A DNA stretch of 64,000 nt. Origin: Gramella sp. MT6. Its GTDB lineage: Bacteria; Bacteroidota; Bacteroidia; Flavobacteriales; Flavobacteriaceae. The number at the start of each line of letters is the position of its first letter. Positions within the stretch are counted from its first letter, which is position 1. The notes below the pieces were generated by a model. It did not search any database, was not told the origin of the DNA, and was given only the letters and a program-made list of their open reading frames with translations. Where the stretch lies: positions 3,684,501 through 3,748,500 of the forward strand of contig NZ_CP048410.1 of NCBI RefSeq assembly GCF_019357415.1, read 5' to 3'. Below are positions 46,418 to 54,054 of this stretch, piece after piece. A program made the position numbers and the translations under genes.

Positions 46418-47536
46418 ATGGATTTAAAAACGCATTTTAATAGTGTCTTAGATGACACCCTAGAAAGAAATTTAAATGATACACCTAAGGATTATTTTAG
46501 TTGGGGACGTGATTCTCGTCACCGCCTTGATAATTCTGAAAAGATGCCTTGGCTACCACAAATAAAACAGTTCACTCTAAGGAAAATTGCATCTAAAATT
46601 AAATCCAGATTAAAAAGGAAAAGATATTCTAAAAAAGATGTTGTTGCTAATTTCAACGAGAAATATTCATGTTTTGAAAATTCATATCAACTTATGTCAG
46701 ATAATTATTCAAGACAGATTTTTACAGAATTGATTTTAATGGCTATTGTTAAGGAGAATCGTATGAGATTATCGTCTTTCTCAAAAGATTACATTGATTC
46801 ATATGAATTCGCGTCAAAAGAAATATTAAATTCTAAAGACTATCTTAATATATATGATTGGGAATTAGGCAAAGTCTCATTAGGAAACCCTAAAATTTCT
46901 ATATTTACTTCACCTGTTTTATTAGCAATGTATAACGTAGGAAGATTATATAGATATGAAAAGAATGATGTGATTGTTGAAGTAAATAAAGGTGATACAG
47001 TTATCGATGCAGGAGTAGGATGGGGTGATACCACAATTTATTTAGCTGCCCTTGCTGACCCTAAAAGTGGCGGCAAGTCTTATGCTTTTGATATTCTGGA
47101 AGAGGGAATGAATGCTTTGTCAGAACAATGCAAAATAAATAAAGAAATTAATAATATAACCCAGGTACTAAAAGCCCTTTCTGATAAAGATGATGAGACT
47201 GTTAATATATCATCTCCTTCCCCTGGCGCTAGAATAGTAAAAGAAATATCTTCTAAACAGGTACAAACAATAACTATTGACAGCATCTTAAAAGATGAGA
47301 AATTAGAAAGGATTGATTTTATTAAAATGGATATTGAAGGTGCTGAAATTCCAGCTTTAAAAGGCGCATCAAGGGCAATACAGGACTTCAAACCAAAATT
47401 AGCAATTAGTGTATATCATAAATGGGACGATTTATTAGAGATACCAAAACTAATCAATAGTCTAAGAAAGGATTATAAAATGTACTTGGATTGTACTACA
47501 GGATTCGGTGGTGAAGCAGTATTATATTGTATTTAA
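46418..47536 (+). CDS. FkbM-family methyltransferase (probable cargo)
   Basis: 372 residues from ATG 46418 (an in-frame TTG six codons earlier is less likely). The C-terminal half is a class I SAM methyltransferase: V-I-D-A-G-V-G-W-G-D-T-T (about 195-206), A-F-D at the end of strand 2, and the FkbM hallmark I-K-M-D-I-E-G-A-E (about 298-307). The N-terminal 150 residues are helical and basic and not recognised. FkbM enzymes methylate hydroxyls of sugars or natural products. As the last gene before the right end of the element, it is most simply a cargo gene altering a surface glycan. Confidence 0.85.
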   Translation: MDLKTHFNSVLDDTLERNLNDTPKDYFSWGRDSRHRLDNSEKMPWLPQIKQFTLRKIASKIKSRLKRKRYSKKDVVANFNEKYSCFENSYQLMSDNYSRQIFTELILMAIVKENRMRLSSFSKDYIDSYEFASKEILNSKDYLNIYDWELGKVSLGNPKISIFTSPVLLAMYNVGRLYRYEKNDVIVEVNKGDTVIDAGVGWGDTTIYLAALADPKSGGKSYAFDILEEGMNALSEQCKINKEINNITQVLKALSDKDDETVNISSPSPGARIVKEISSKQVQTITIDSILKDEKLERIDFIKMDIEGAEIPALKGASRAIQDFKPKLAISVYHKWDDLLEIPKLINSLRKDYKMYLDCTTGFGGEAVLYCI

Positions 47537-47627
47537 GAATTTAAATGTTTATTTTCTAACACAACATTTAAATCTACTCCAACTATAATAAATTTTAGAA
47601 TAGTTTTTAAAATAAACTCAACCGAAT

Positions 47628-47647
47628 TGTCGACTATATTGTCAACT
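47628..47647 (+). repeat. Right paired arm-type repeats (candidate integrase sites)
   Basis: TGTCGACT (47628-47635) and TGTCAACT (47640-47647), with the same 12-base period and orientation as the pair at 42201-42220; 17 of 20 positions agree between the two sites. The pair lies 44 bases inside the right attachment repeat. Confidence 0.6.
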
Positions 47648-47655
47648 ATAAAAAC

Positions 47656-47687
47656 AAAGCCCCATTATCATTGCGATACGGGGCTTT
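47656..47687 (-). terminator. Element-borne terminator now serving tRNA-Ser
   Basis: Stem AAAGCCCC (47656-47663) with GGGGCTTT (47680-47687) and an inner ATC/GAT pairing. On the minus strand a T-rich tract follows. It lies right after the tRNA 3' end but inside the element. Since it also has T bases on the other side, it can end the FkbM transcript too. Confidence 0.7.
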
Positions 47688-47690
47688 TTA

Positions 47691-47712
47691 GCGGAGAAAG
47701 AGGGATTCGAAC
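47691..47712. repeat. Right attachment site within tRNA-Ser
   Basis: GCGGAGAAAGAGG, then G-ATT-C-GAAC: the acceptor and T-arm end of the intact tRNA gene, repeated with two changes at 42069-42090. The crossover must have occurred within the shared 13-base block or the flanking matches. Confidence 0.85.
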
Positions 47713-47776
47713 CCCCGGAGGTGTGACCCTCAACAGTTTTCAAGACTGCCGCATTCGACCACTCTGCCATTTCTCC
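47692..47776 (-). tRNA. tRNA-Ser (anticodon UGA)
   Basis: 85 bases on the minus strand. The 5' GGAGAAA pairs with the 3' TTTCTCC, followed by discriminator G; CCA is not encoded. The anticodon loop CTTGAAA in the stem CAGT...ACTG gives UGA. A long variable arm (TTGAGGGTCACACCTC) is typical of class II tRNA-Ser, and the T loop is GTTCGAATC. Integration of the element rebuilt the gene end exactly, so the tRNA should remain functional. Confidence 0.95.
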
Positions 47777-47811
47777 TGAGTGCCTCATCAGCTATTTGCT
47801 GAATGCGGGTG

Positions 47812-47843
47812 CAAATATAACACGCTTTTTTAATTTTGCACAA
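47812..47843 (-). promoter_or_regulatory. Promoter of tRNA-Ser
   Basis: On the minus strand TATATTTG (47819-47812) is an exact -7 element, with TTG (47843-47841) 21 bases further upstream. The start of transcription would fall about 25-30 bases before the tRNA 5' end. Confidence 0.6.
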
Positions 47844-48055
47844 CTAATTTCCGATCTTTTTTGAAGGAATTTTTAGTCCTTTCAAAATCAATAAGTTTCA
47901 ATCCTTAAAATATCTCTAAAATTGCCATTCCTATGTTATTCAGATCATAATTAAACCTTCTTACATCAACAGGGTCTATATTTATGAATCTCTTATAATT
48001 AAATAATAACAAAACCGCTATATTGGCGCCAATTATTCTAAAATTTAATAATAAA

Positions 48056-49084
48056 ATGAAAAAAATATTGGTTTTGGTCTTTCCGGCCATCCTTTTATCC
48101 TGCAGTGCTCAAAATGGGAAGGTAGAAAATGCTGATCCTATGGAGTATGCTAAAAGCATTACTGCAGAAGAATTAAAAGAGCATCTGTACACTTTTGCCA
48201 GCGATGAATTTGAAGGTCGTGAGACCGGCGAACCAGGACAAAAGAAAGCTGCAGAGTATTTGAAAAATGAATACAAAAGTCTTGACCTACCCTCCCCTAT
48301 AGGTGGTGACGATTATTTCCAGGAAGTTCCTTCCAGTTATTTTAGAAACGGAAATATAAAATCTACCGAGAACGTATTGGCCTTTCTTAAAGGGTCTGAA
48401 AAACCGGAGGAGATCCTGGTGATCTCTTCCCATTATGACCATGTAGGTATAGATGATGAAGGAAATATCTATAATGGAGCAGATGATGACGGATCTGGTA
48501 CTGTAGGGATCCTTGAGATCGCCGAAGCTTTTGTAAAAGCCAGCAAAGATGGATACACTCCAAAAAGATCTATTCTTTTCCTAAATGTTACCGGGGAAGA
48601 AAAAGGACTTGTAGGGTCAAAATTCTATACAGACGAGCCGGTTTTTCCGTTGGAAAATACTGTGGCAAATCTAAATATAGATATGATTGGACGTATAGAT
48701 CCGTTTCACGAAGGCAACGAAAACTATGTTTACCTTATTGGTAGTGATAAACTAAGTACAGAGCTACATAATTTAAGTGAGGCTGTGAATTCTAAGTACA
48801 TTAATCTGGACCTGGATTATAAGTATAATGATGAAAACGATCCAAATCGGTTCTATTACCGAAGTGACCATTATAACTTCGCCAAGAACAATATCCCGAT
48901 CATTTTTTACTTTAACGGGACTCACGCAGATTATCATAAACCTACAGATACCCCAGACAAAATTGAATATGACCTGTTAGCAAAAAGAGCAAGACTGGTA
49001 TTCCTTACTGCCTGGGAGATCGCTAACCGCGATGCCAGACTGGTTGTAGATAAAGCTGAAGATTCTGCCAGCGTTGGAAAATAA
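48056..49084 (+). CDS. M28-family metallopeptidase lipoprotein
   Basis: 342 residues from ATG 48056 (a TTG at 48023 is in frame but hides the signal). Lipoprotein signal with lipobox L-L-S-C16-S. The zinc ligands of the M28 (aminopeptidase Y/S) family are all visible: His in S-H-Y-D-H-V-G, Asp in G-A-D-D-D-G-S-G, Glu pair in G-E-E-K-G-L, Asp in N-I-D-M-I-G-R and His in Y-R-S-D-H-Y-N-F. It cleaves N-terminal residues from peptides in the envelope. Single gene with its own terminator. Confidence 0.9.
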   Translation: MKKILVLVFPAILLSCSAQNGKVENADPMEYAKSITAEELKEHLYTFASDEFEGRETGEPGQKKAAEYLKNEYKSLDLPSPIGGDDYFQEVPSSYFRNGNIKSTENVLAFLKGSEKPEEILVISSHYDHVGIDDEGNIYNGADDDGSGTVGILEIAEAFVKASKDGYTPKRSILFLNVTGEEKGLVGSKFYTDEPVFPLENTVANLNIDMIGRIDPFHEGNENYVYLIGSDKLSTELHNLSEAVNSKYINLDLDYKYNDENDPNRFYYRSDHYNFAKNNIPIIFYFNGTHADYHKPTDTPDKIEYDLLAKRARLVFLTAWEIANRDARLVVDKAEDSASVGK

Positions 49085-49103
49085 TTTCTTTCGAAATTAA
49101 ATT

Positions 49104-49133
49104 AAAAAGCCTCGTTATAAAATGAGGCTTTTT
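49104..49133 (+). terminator. Terminator of the M28 peptidase gene
   Basis: Ten-bp stem AAAAAGCCTC / GAGGCTTTTT (49104-49113, 49124-49133) with a T7 run, 20 bases after the stop. It also works for the convergent pcm transcript. Confidence 0.85.
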
Positions 49134-49214
49134 TTATTCCTAGCAAATAAGAAATTAGTGGTTTTAATTAAGACCACTAATTTGTCAATTCTCATATATC
49201 AACCAAATAGTTTT

Positions 49215-49856
49215 TTAGTTTTTGTCCTCGAGTAACGGTACAAATCTAAAGGCGCCGAATTCCTTTTTATCAAATTCCTTGGCAGTTTTCCTAATGAAAA
49301 GGGTCATGGTTTGCACTTCGGTTCCAACTGGGATCACCAGCCTTCCTCCTACTTTTAACTGACTCAACAGATCTTTTGGGACCACCGGAGCACCAGCTGT
49401 GACAATGATCTTATCGTAAGGCGCATATTCCGGAATACCCTTATATCCGTCTCCAAAACTTAAATATTTAGGACGGTAGCCTAATTTGGAAAGGAAGGTT
49501 TTCGTCTTCTTATAAAGCTCTCTTTGGCGTTCGATACTATATACCTTAGCCCCAAGTTCGCAAAGCACAGCAGTTTGATATCCGCTACCCGTTCCTACCT
49601 CCAGCACCTTATCTCCTTTTTTGATTTCCAGTAATTCAGTCTGGAAAGCTACGGTATAAGGCTGCGAGATTGTTTGATCTGCCGCAATAGGAAAAGCTTT
49701 ATCCTGGTACGCATGATCTTCAAAACTACTATCCATAAAGAGATGCCTCGGGATTTTCCCAATGGCCGCAAGGACTTTCTCATCGGTGATGCCTTTTTTC
49801 TTTACGGTTCTCACCAATTGCTGTCTTTTCCCCTGGTGTCTGTAAGTATCCTTCAA
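49215..49856 (-). CDS. pcm: Protein-L-isoaspartate O-methyltransferase
   Basis: 213 residues. The family start M-K-D-T-Y-x-H-x-G-x-R-x-Q-L-V is encoded from a TTG at 49856; an ATG eight bases further out is in the wrong frame and stops at once. It has motif I V-L-E-V-G-T-G-S-G-Y-Q-T-A and the Pcm substrate block P-Y-T-V-A-F-Q-T-E-L-L preceded by T-I-S-Q. It repairs isoaspartyl residues of aged proteins with SAM in the cytoplasm. It is divergent from the Gfo/Idh/MocA gene across an inverted-repeat control region. Confidence 0.93.
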   Translation of the reverse strand: MKDTYRHQGKRQQLVRTVKKKGITDEKVLAAIGKIPRHLFMDSSFEDHAYQDKAFPIAADQTISQPYTVAFQTELLEIKKGDKVLEVGTGSGYQTAVLCELGAKVYSIERQRELYKKTKTFLSKLGYRPKYLSFGDGYKGIPEYAPYDKIIVTAGAPVVPKDLLSQLKVGGRLVIPVGTEVQTMTLFIRKTAKEFDKKEFGAFRFVPLLEDKN

Positions 49857-49877
49857 GTTTTCATGCTTTAATCAGGC

Positions 49878-49945
49878 TATAAAATTAGGCAAACAAGCTG
49901 ATTTATCCCAAGCAAAACGCCTTCGGGATTTAGCCTAATTTTATA
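49878..49945. promoter_or_regulatory. Inverted repeat between divergent genes
   Basis: A perfect 13-bp inverted repeat (TATAAAATTAGGC at 49878-49890, GCCTAATTTTATA at 49933-49945) with an inner ATCCC/GGGAT pairing (49905-49909, 49925-49929). Each arm, read outward, contains TAATTTTA, close to the -7 consensus, so it may be a symmetric double promoter or an operator shared by pcm and the oxidoreductase gene. Confidence 0.5.
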
Positions 49946-49966
49946 AAGTATTTAATATCAAAATGC

Positions 49967-49974
49967 TATTTTTG
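49967..49974 (+). promoter_or_regulatory. -7 element of the Gfo/Idh/MocA gene
   Basis: TATTTTTG matches TAnnTTTG exactly. Transcription from it would begin near 49980, just ahead of the ATG at 49992, which argues against the in-frame GTG at 49974 as start. No TTG at the ideal spacing. Confidence 0.45.
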
Positions 49975-49991
49975 TGAAAAACGCAAAAAAT

Positions 49992-50957
49992 ATGCTGAAA
50001 GCAGGAGTTCTGGGTGCAGGCCACCTCGGAAAAATTCATCTGAAACTTTTAAAGCAATCTGAAGAATTTGAACTTATAGGCTTCTATGACGCGAATAAGA
50101 AAAATGCTGAAAAGATCGCCTCAGAATTTGGTTATAAGATGTTTGATGACTTGGATGAACTGATCGCTGCGGTAGATATGATCGATGTTGTTACTCCTAC
50201 TCTTTCTCATTTTGACGTTGCGAAAAAGGTAATATCGGCAGGCAAACATCTTTTTATTGAAAAACCGATCACCAATACCTTCGAGGAAGCCGAAGAATTG
50301 ATAAGACTTGCTAAAGAACATGGCGTGAAAGGTCAGGTTGGGCACGTAGAAAGATTCAACCCCGCTTTCCAGGCGGTAGCAGATCGCATAGAAAACCCCA
50401 TGTTTATTGAAGCTCACAGATTAGCAGAATTTAATCCGCGTGGTACAGATGTGCCCGTAGTACTTGATCTTATGATCCATGATATCGATGCGGTTCTAAG
50501 TGTGGTGAAATCTGATGTGAAAAAGATCAATGCCAGCGGAGTTTCAGTAATTAGTGACACTCCCGATATTGCGAATGCCAGGATCGAATTTGAAAATGGT
50601 TGTGTAGCGAATCTTACGGCCAGCCGTATTTCAATGAAGAATATGAGAAAATCGAGATTCTTTCAACGAGACGCCTATATTTCTGTAGACTTCCTAGAGA
50701 AAAAATGTGAGGTAGTGAAGATGAAAGATGCTCCGGAAAATCCTGACGATTTTGCGATGATCCTTCAAAATGCTGAAGGAATTAAAAAACAGATCTATTT
50801 CGACAATCCTAATGTTTCTCCAAATAACGCGATCCTGGAAGAACTGGAAAGTTTTGCCGATGCTATAAAAAATGATAAAGAACCTGTGGTAACCATGGAA
50901 CAGGGCGCTAAAGCCCTCAAAGTTGCGAACCAGGTCATCGCTAATTTTAATGTATAA
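49992..50957 (+). CDS. Gfo/Idh/MocA-family oxidoreductase
   Basis: 321 residues from ATG 49992. N-terminal Rossmann fold with G-V-L-G-A-G-H-L-G (residues 5-13), the E-K-P-I motif after the NAD-binding half (F-I-E-K-P-I-T-N-T), and the family's catalytic region D-L-M-I-H-D-I-D. Members oxidise or reduce sugars or related metabolites with NAD(P). No sugar-pathway genes are adjacent, so the substrate is unknown. The first rightward gene of a run that continues to miaA. Confidence 0.85.
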   Translation: MLKAGVLGAGHLGKIHLKLLKQSEEFELIGFYDANKKNAEKIASEFGYKMFDDLDELIAAVDMIDVVTPTLSHFDVAKKVISAGKHLFIEKPITNTFEEAEELIRLAKEHGVKGQVGHVERFNPAFQAVADRIENPMFIEAHRLAEFNPRGTDVPVVLDLMIHDIDAVLSVVKSDVKKINASGVSVISDTPDIANARIEFENGCVANLTASRISMKNMRKSRFFQRDAYISVDFLEKKCEVVKMKDAPENPDDFAMILQNAEGIKKQIYFDNPNVSPNNAILEELESFADAIKNDKEPVVTMEQGAKALKVANQVIANFNV

Positions 50958-50985
50958 TATAATAACCAGGAATTTCTATTAAAAT

Positions 50986-51056
50986 TCGTCAAGCTGAACT
51001 CGTTTCAGCTTCTCAAAATGAAGATCCTGAAACTACCGAAACATCGGGACAGGATG
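50986..51056. repeat. REP-like double-hairpin intergenic repeat
   Basis: Two neighbouring palindromes: AAGCTGAA-CTCGT-TTCAGCTT (50991-51011) and ATCCTG...CAGGAT (51024-51055) with an inner CCGA/TCGG. The pattern (AGCTGAA...TTCAGCT and ATCCTGAAA...CAGGAT) is of the dispersed palindromic repeats often found between flavobacterial genes. No second copy exists in this window. Confidence 0.5.
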
Positions 51057-51088
51057 ATGCTTTAAGAAAATCCTGAAAAACTAATTTA

Positions 51089-51979
51089 ATGAAAAATATT
51101 GCAGTAATAGGAGCCGGAACGATGGGTAACGGTATCGCGCATACTTTTGCGCAGAATGGCTACAAAGTTCAATTGATCGATATTTCAGAGGAAAGCCTGA
51201 AAAAAGGAATGGATACCATTTCCAAAAACCTTGACAGGATGGTTTCTAAAGAAAAGATCAGCGAAGATCAGAAAAAAGAAACGCTGGAAAATATTACCAC
51301 TTACACAGATATTTCTGAAGGAGTGGAATATGCCAGCCTCGTGGTTGAAGCTGCCACTGAAAATACGGAGCTAAAACTTAAGATCTTTAGACATCTGGAT
51401 CAGCATACTTCAGACGACACGATCCTGGCGACCAACACCTCATCGATATCTATCACACAGATCGCTTCTGCGGTCTCTAATCCTGAAAGGGTGATTGGGA
51501 TGCACTTTATGAATCCTGTGCCCGTTATGAAGCTGGTAGAGATCATTCGCGGTTACAATACCAGTGACGAGGTGACAAAGACGGTGATGGAACTTTCAGA
51601 AAAGCTGAACAAGGCACCTGTAGAAGTAAATGATTACCCTGGATTTGTTGCTAACAGGATCTTGATGCCTATGATCAACGAGGCTATTGAAACCCTTTAC
51701 AATGGTGTAGCGGGAGTTTACGAGATAGACACGGTAATGAAACTGGGAATGGCACATCCAATGGGACCACTTCAGTTAGCAGATTTCATAGGGCTGGACG
51801 TTTGTCATTCTATCCTTGAGGTAATGTATTACGGATTCAAAAATCCAAAATACGCTCCCTGTCCGTTATTGACCAATATGGTTCGAGCTGGCAAGATCGG
51901 GGTGAAATCTGGTGAAGGATTCTATGATTATTCTGAAAGCAGAAAAGCTGAAAAAGTTTCATCTCAATTTAGCAGTTAG
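51089..51979 (+). CDS. 3-hydroxybutyryl-CoA dehydrogenase
   Basis: 296 residues with the NAD-binding start I-G-A-G-T-M-G-N-G-I-A-H, an acidic residue at the end of strand 2 (L-I-D-I), the active-site block G-M-H-F-M-N-P-V-P-V-M-K-L-V-E-I and the helical 3HCDH C-terminal domain (N-R-I-L-M-P-M-I-N-E-A, later G-V-K-S-G-E-G-F-Y-D-Y). It interconverts (S)-3-hydroxybutyryl-CoA and acetoacetyl-CoA. Length and motifs match the stand-alone enzyme rather than the FadB fusion. It is separated from the previous gene by the REP-like repeat. Confidence 0.92.
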   Translation: MKNIAVIGAGTMGNGIAHTFAQNGYKVQLIDISEESLKKGMDTISKNLDRMVSKEKISEDQKKETLENITTYTDISEGVEYASLVVEAATENTELKLKIFRHLDQHTSDDTILATNTSSISITQIASAVSNPERVIGMHFMNPVPVMKLVEIIRGYNTSDEVTKTVMELSEKLNKAPVEVNDYPGFVANRILMPMINEAIETLYNGVAGVYEIDTVMKLGMAHPMGPLQLADFIGLDVCHSILEVMYYGFKNPKYAPCPLLTNMVRAGKIGVKSGEGFYDYSESRKAEKVSSQFSS

Positions 51980-52074
51980 ACTCACTTATTGAGATTTTAC
52001 TTGTCCCCTAAAATGATTTAAATATTGTCATTTAGTTCCCAGGGACAAATCTCTTTAAACGCATATTATAAAAT

Positions 52075-53310
52075 TTGACTAAAATAATTCCCTTTAAAGC
52101 AGTGAGACCGGCGCCCGCTTTTGCGGGCCTCGTTGCTTCCCGTTCTTATGAAGATTACAGCGAAGAAGAGCTGAGAGCGCAATTAGAATTCAATCCTTAT
52201 TCCTTTCTTCATATCATTAACCCGGGTTATAAGTTCCAGCATGAGATTGGTGGGGAGAAACGCTTCGGAATGGTGAAGAACAGATATCTTGAGTTCAAGG
52301 AAGAGCACACTTTTATACAGGACGAACAGCCGTGTTATTACATTTATAACATCAAAAGCCGTGATGCTTCATGCTGCGGAATTATCGCCGCGACCAGTGT
52401 AGAGGATTATGAAAATGAGGTGATTCGGCGGCATGAGGATACGATCGCCCACCGTGAAGAGCTTTTTAAAGAATATCTGAAGGTGGTTGGATTTAATACT
52501 GAACCTGTATTGCTCACTTATCCCGATAACCAGGTGATTAATGACCTTCTGGAAGAAAGGATGAAATCAAGGCCGGAATATGAATTTGCCACTTATAACA
52601 AGGAGATTCATTCGCTTTGGCTAATTGATGATCCGGAAAATATCGCAAAGATCAAGGCCGAATTCGGGGCAATGGAAAAGCTTTATATCGCAGATGGCCA
52701 CCACCGCAGTGCTTCTTCTTGGTTACTAGCTAAGGAGAGTAGGGAAAACAATCCTAACCATACAGGAGAGGAGGCTTATAATTTCTTTATGAGCTATCTC
52801 ATTTCTGAAAGCAACCTTAGAATTTTTGAATTCAGCAGGCTTATTAAAGACCTTAACGGACATTCAAAAGAAGAATTTCTCATATTGCTGGATGAATGGT
52901 TCAGAATAGAAAATCGTGGTTTCGAAGTTTACAAACCATCGAAAAAGCATCATTTTAATATGTACCTTGGCGGGGAATTTTATTCACTTTACCTTAGAAA
53001 GACGAACTATAAATTCACCGATTCACTTAGCGAACTGGATTCCTATATACTTTTTGAAAAGATCTTGAAACCTATTTTAGGAATTGAAGATCTAAGGTAT
53101 GACAAGCGCATTGCTTATATACATGGGCGTAACGACCTAATTGAGCTGAAAACGAGGGTAGACAGTGGTGAATTTGAGGTAGGATTTGGAATGTTACCAG
53201 CCGGGATCGAAGAAATCAAACAAATTGCAGATGAAAATTTGACCATGCCGCCAAAAAGTACTTATATTGAACCTAAGTTACGCAGCGGTCTAACGATCTA
53301 CGAATTTTAG
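52075..53310 (+). CDS. DUF1015 family protein
   Basis: 411 residues from a TTG start (T-K-I-I-P-F-K-A-V-R-P, the family's standard opening). The conserved block I-A-D-G-H-H-R-S-A-S is about residues 204-213, and M-P-P-K-S-T-Y-I-E-P-K near the end is typical. Biochemical role unestablished; members often lie next to serine-synthesis genes in Bacteroidota, which is not the case here. A perfect hairpin (GCCCGC-TTTT-GCGGGC, 52113-52128) lies within codons 13-18. Confidence 0.85.
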   Translation: MTKIIPFKAVRPAPAFAGLVASRSYEDYSEEELRAQLEFNPYSFLHIINPGYKFQHEIGGEKRFGMVKNRYLEFKEEHTFIQDEQPCYYIYNIKSRDASCCGIIAATSVEDYENEVIRRHEDTIAHREELFKEYLKVVGFNTEPVLLTYPDNQVINDLLEERMKSRPEYEFATYNKEIHSLWLIDDPENIAKIKAEFGAMEKLYIADGHHRSASSWLLAKESRENNPNHTGEEAYNFFMSYLISESNLRIFEFSRLIKDLNGHSKEEFLILLDEWFRIENRGFEVYKPSKKHHFNMYLGGEFYSLYLRKTNYKFTDSLSELDSYILFEKILKPILGIEDLRYDKRIAYIHGRNDLIELKTRVDSGEFEVGFGMLPAGIEEIKQIADENLTMPPKSTYIEPKLRSGLTIYEF

Positions 53311-53379
53311 ATCTGGCTGGACCAGAATTTCCCCGGCAAATTAAATTTTTGAATCCTTAATTTAAAACTGAAATAAAGG

Positions 53380-54039
53380 ATGGACATTTCTGAAAATATT
53401 AAAAAATATAAAGACGAACTTCCTGAAAATGTGAAGCTCGTGGCCATTTCCAAGACCAAACCCAATGAAGATCTAATGGAGGCCTACAACGCCGGACAGC
53501 GAATCTTAGGGGAAAACAAGATCCAGGAAATGACCGATAAGTGGGAAGATCTACCCAAGGATATTGAATGGCATATGGTTGGCCATGTTCAGCGGAACAA
53601 GGTGAAATACATGGCTCCTTTTGTATCTTTGATCCATGCCGTAGACAGTCTTAAACTTCTGAAAGAGATCAATAAAAGGGCTAAACAGAACGATCGTACT
53701 ATTAACTGCCTGTTACAGATAAAGATCGCTGAAGAAGATTCAAAGTTTGGTATTTCGGCAGATGAAGCTAAAGAAATATTAGAGTCTGAAGCCTATTCCA
53801 AAATGGAGAATGTAAAGGTGATCGGTCTTATGGGTATGGCAACGTTTACCGATGATGAAGAGCAGGTAAGATTTGAATTTAAATATTTAAAGTCAGTTTT
53901 TGATAAATTCAGAGACCAACACCCAGACCTTAAAGAACTTTCCATGGGTATGAGCGGTGATTATCAGATCGCTGTGGAGTGCGGATCTACCATGGTTCGT
54001 ATTGGAAGTAGTATATTTGGGGCGCGAAATTATAATTAA
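53380..54039 (+). CDS. YggS-family pyridoxal-phosphate homeostasis protein
   Basis: 219 residues of the PLPBP/YggS family: PLP-binding Lys25 in V-A-I-S-K-T-K-P, G-E-N-K-I-Q-E after strand 2, W-H-M-V-G-H-V-Q-R-N-K and the closing M-G-M-S-G-D-Y. Family members bind PLP without known catalysis and keep PLP and amino-acid pools balanced. It lies 69 bases after DUF1015 and 15 bases before the exonuclease fusion, so probably in one transcript. Confidence 0.93.
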   Translation: MDISENIKKYKDELPENVKLVAISKTKPNEDLMEAYNAGQRILGENKIQEMTDKWEDLPKDIEWHMVGHVQRNKVKYMAPFVSLIHAVDSLKLLKEINKRAKQNDRTINCLLQIKIAEEDSKFGISADEAKEILESEAYSKMENVKVIGLMGMATFTDDEEQVRFEFKYLKSVFDKFRDQHPDLKELSMGMSGDYQIAVECGSTMVRIGSSIFGARNYN

Positions 54040-54054
54040 AGAAGAAGAGGATAT

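Larger units (their letters stand above)
42069..47712. mobile_element. Integrative element in tRNA-Ser(UGA), about 5.6 kb
   Basis: The element is bounded by a 22-bp near-direct repeat of the tRNA-Ser 3' end (42069-42090 and 47691-47712, 20 of 22 identical), the second copy being part of the intact tRNA gene. Inside, all five genes run rightward: tyrosine integrase, unknown Cys/His-rich protein, HTH excisionase-like protein, rolling-circle Rep and FkbM methyltransferase. Paired TGTCAACT repeats lie near both ends. The interior is visibly more AT-rich than the chromosomal flanks. No relaxase, coupling protein or phage structural gene is present, so it is either mobilised by others or moves as an excised replicating circle. 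Confidence 0.85.

Noticed and set aside
49974..49991. GTG start for the Gfo/Idh/MocA gene
   Set aside because: It would lie inside the promoter's -7 element, and the family starts directly at the Rossmann strand encoded from ATG 49992.
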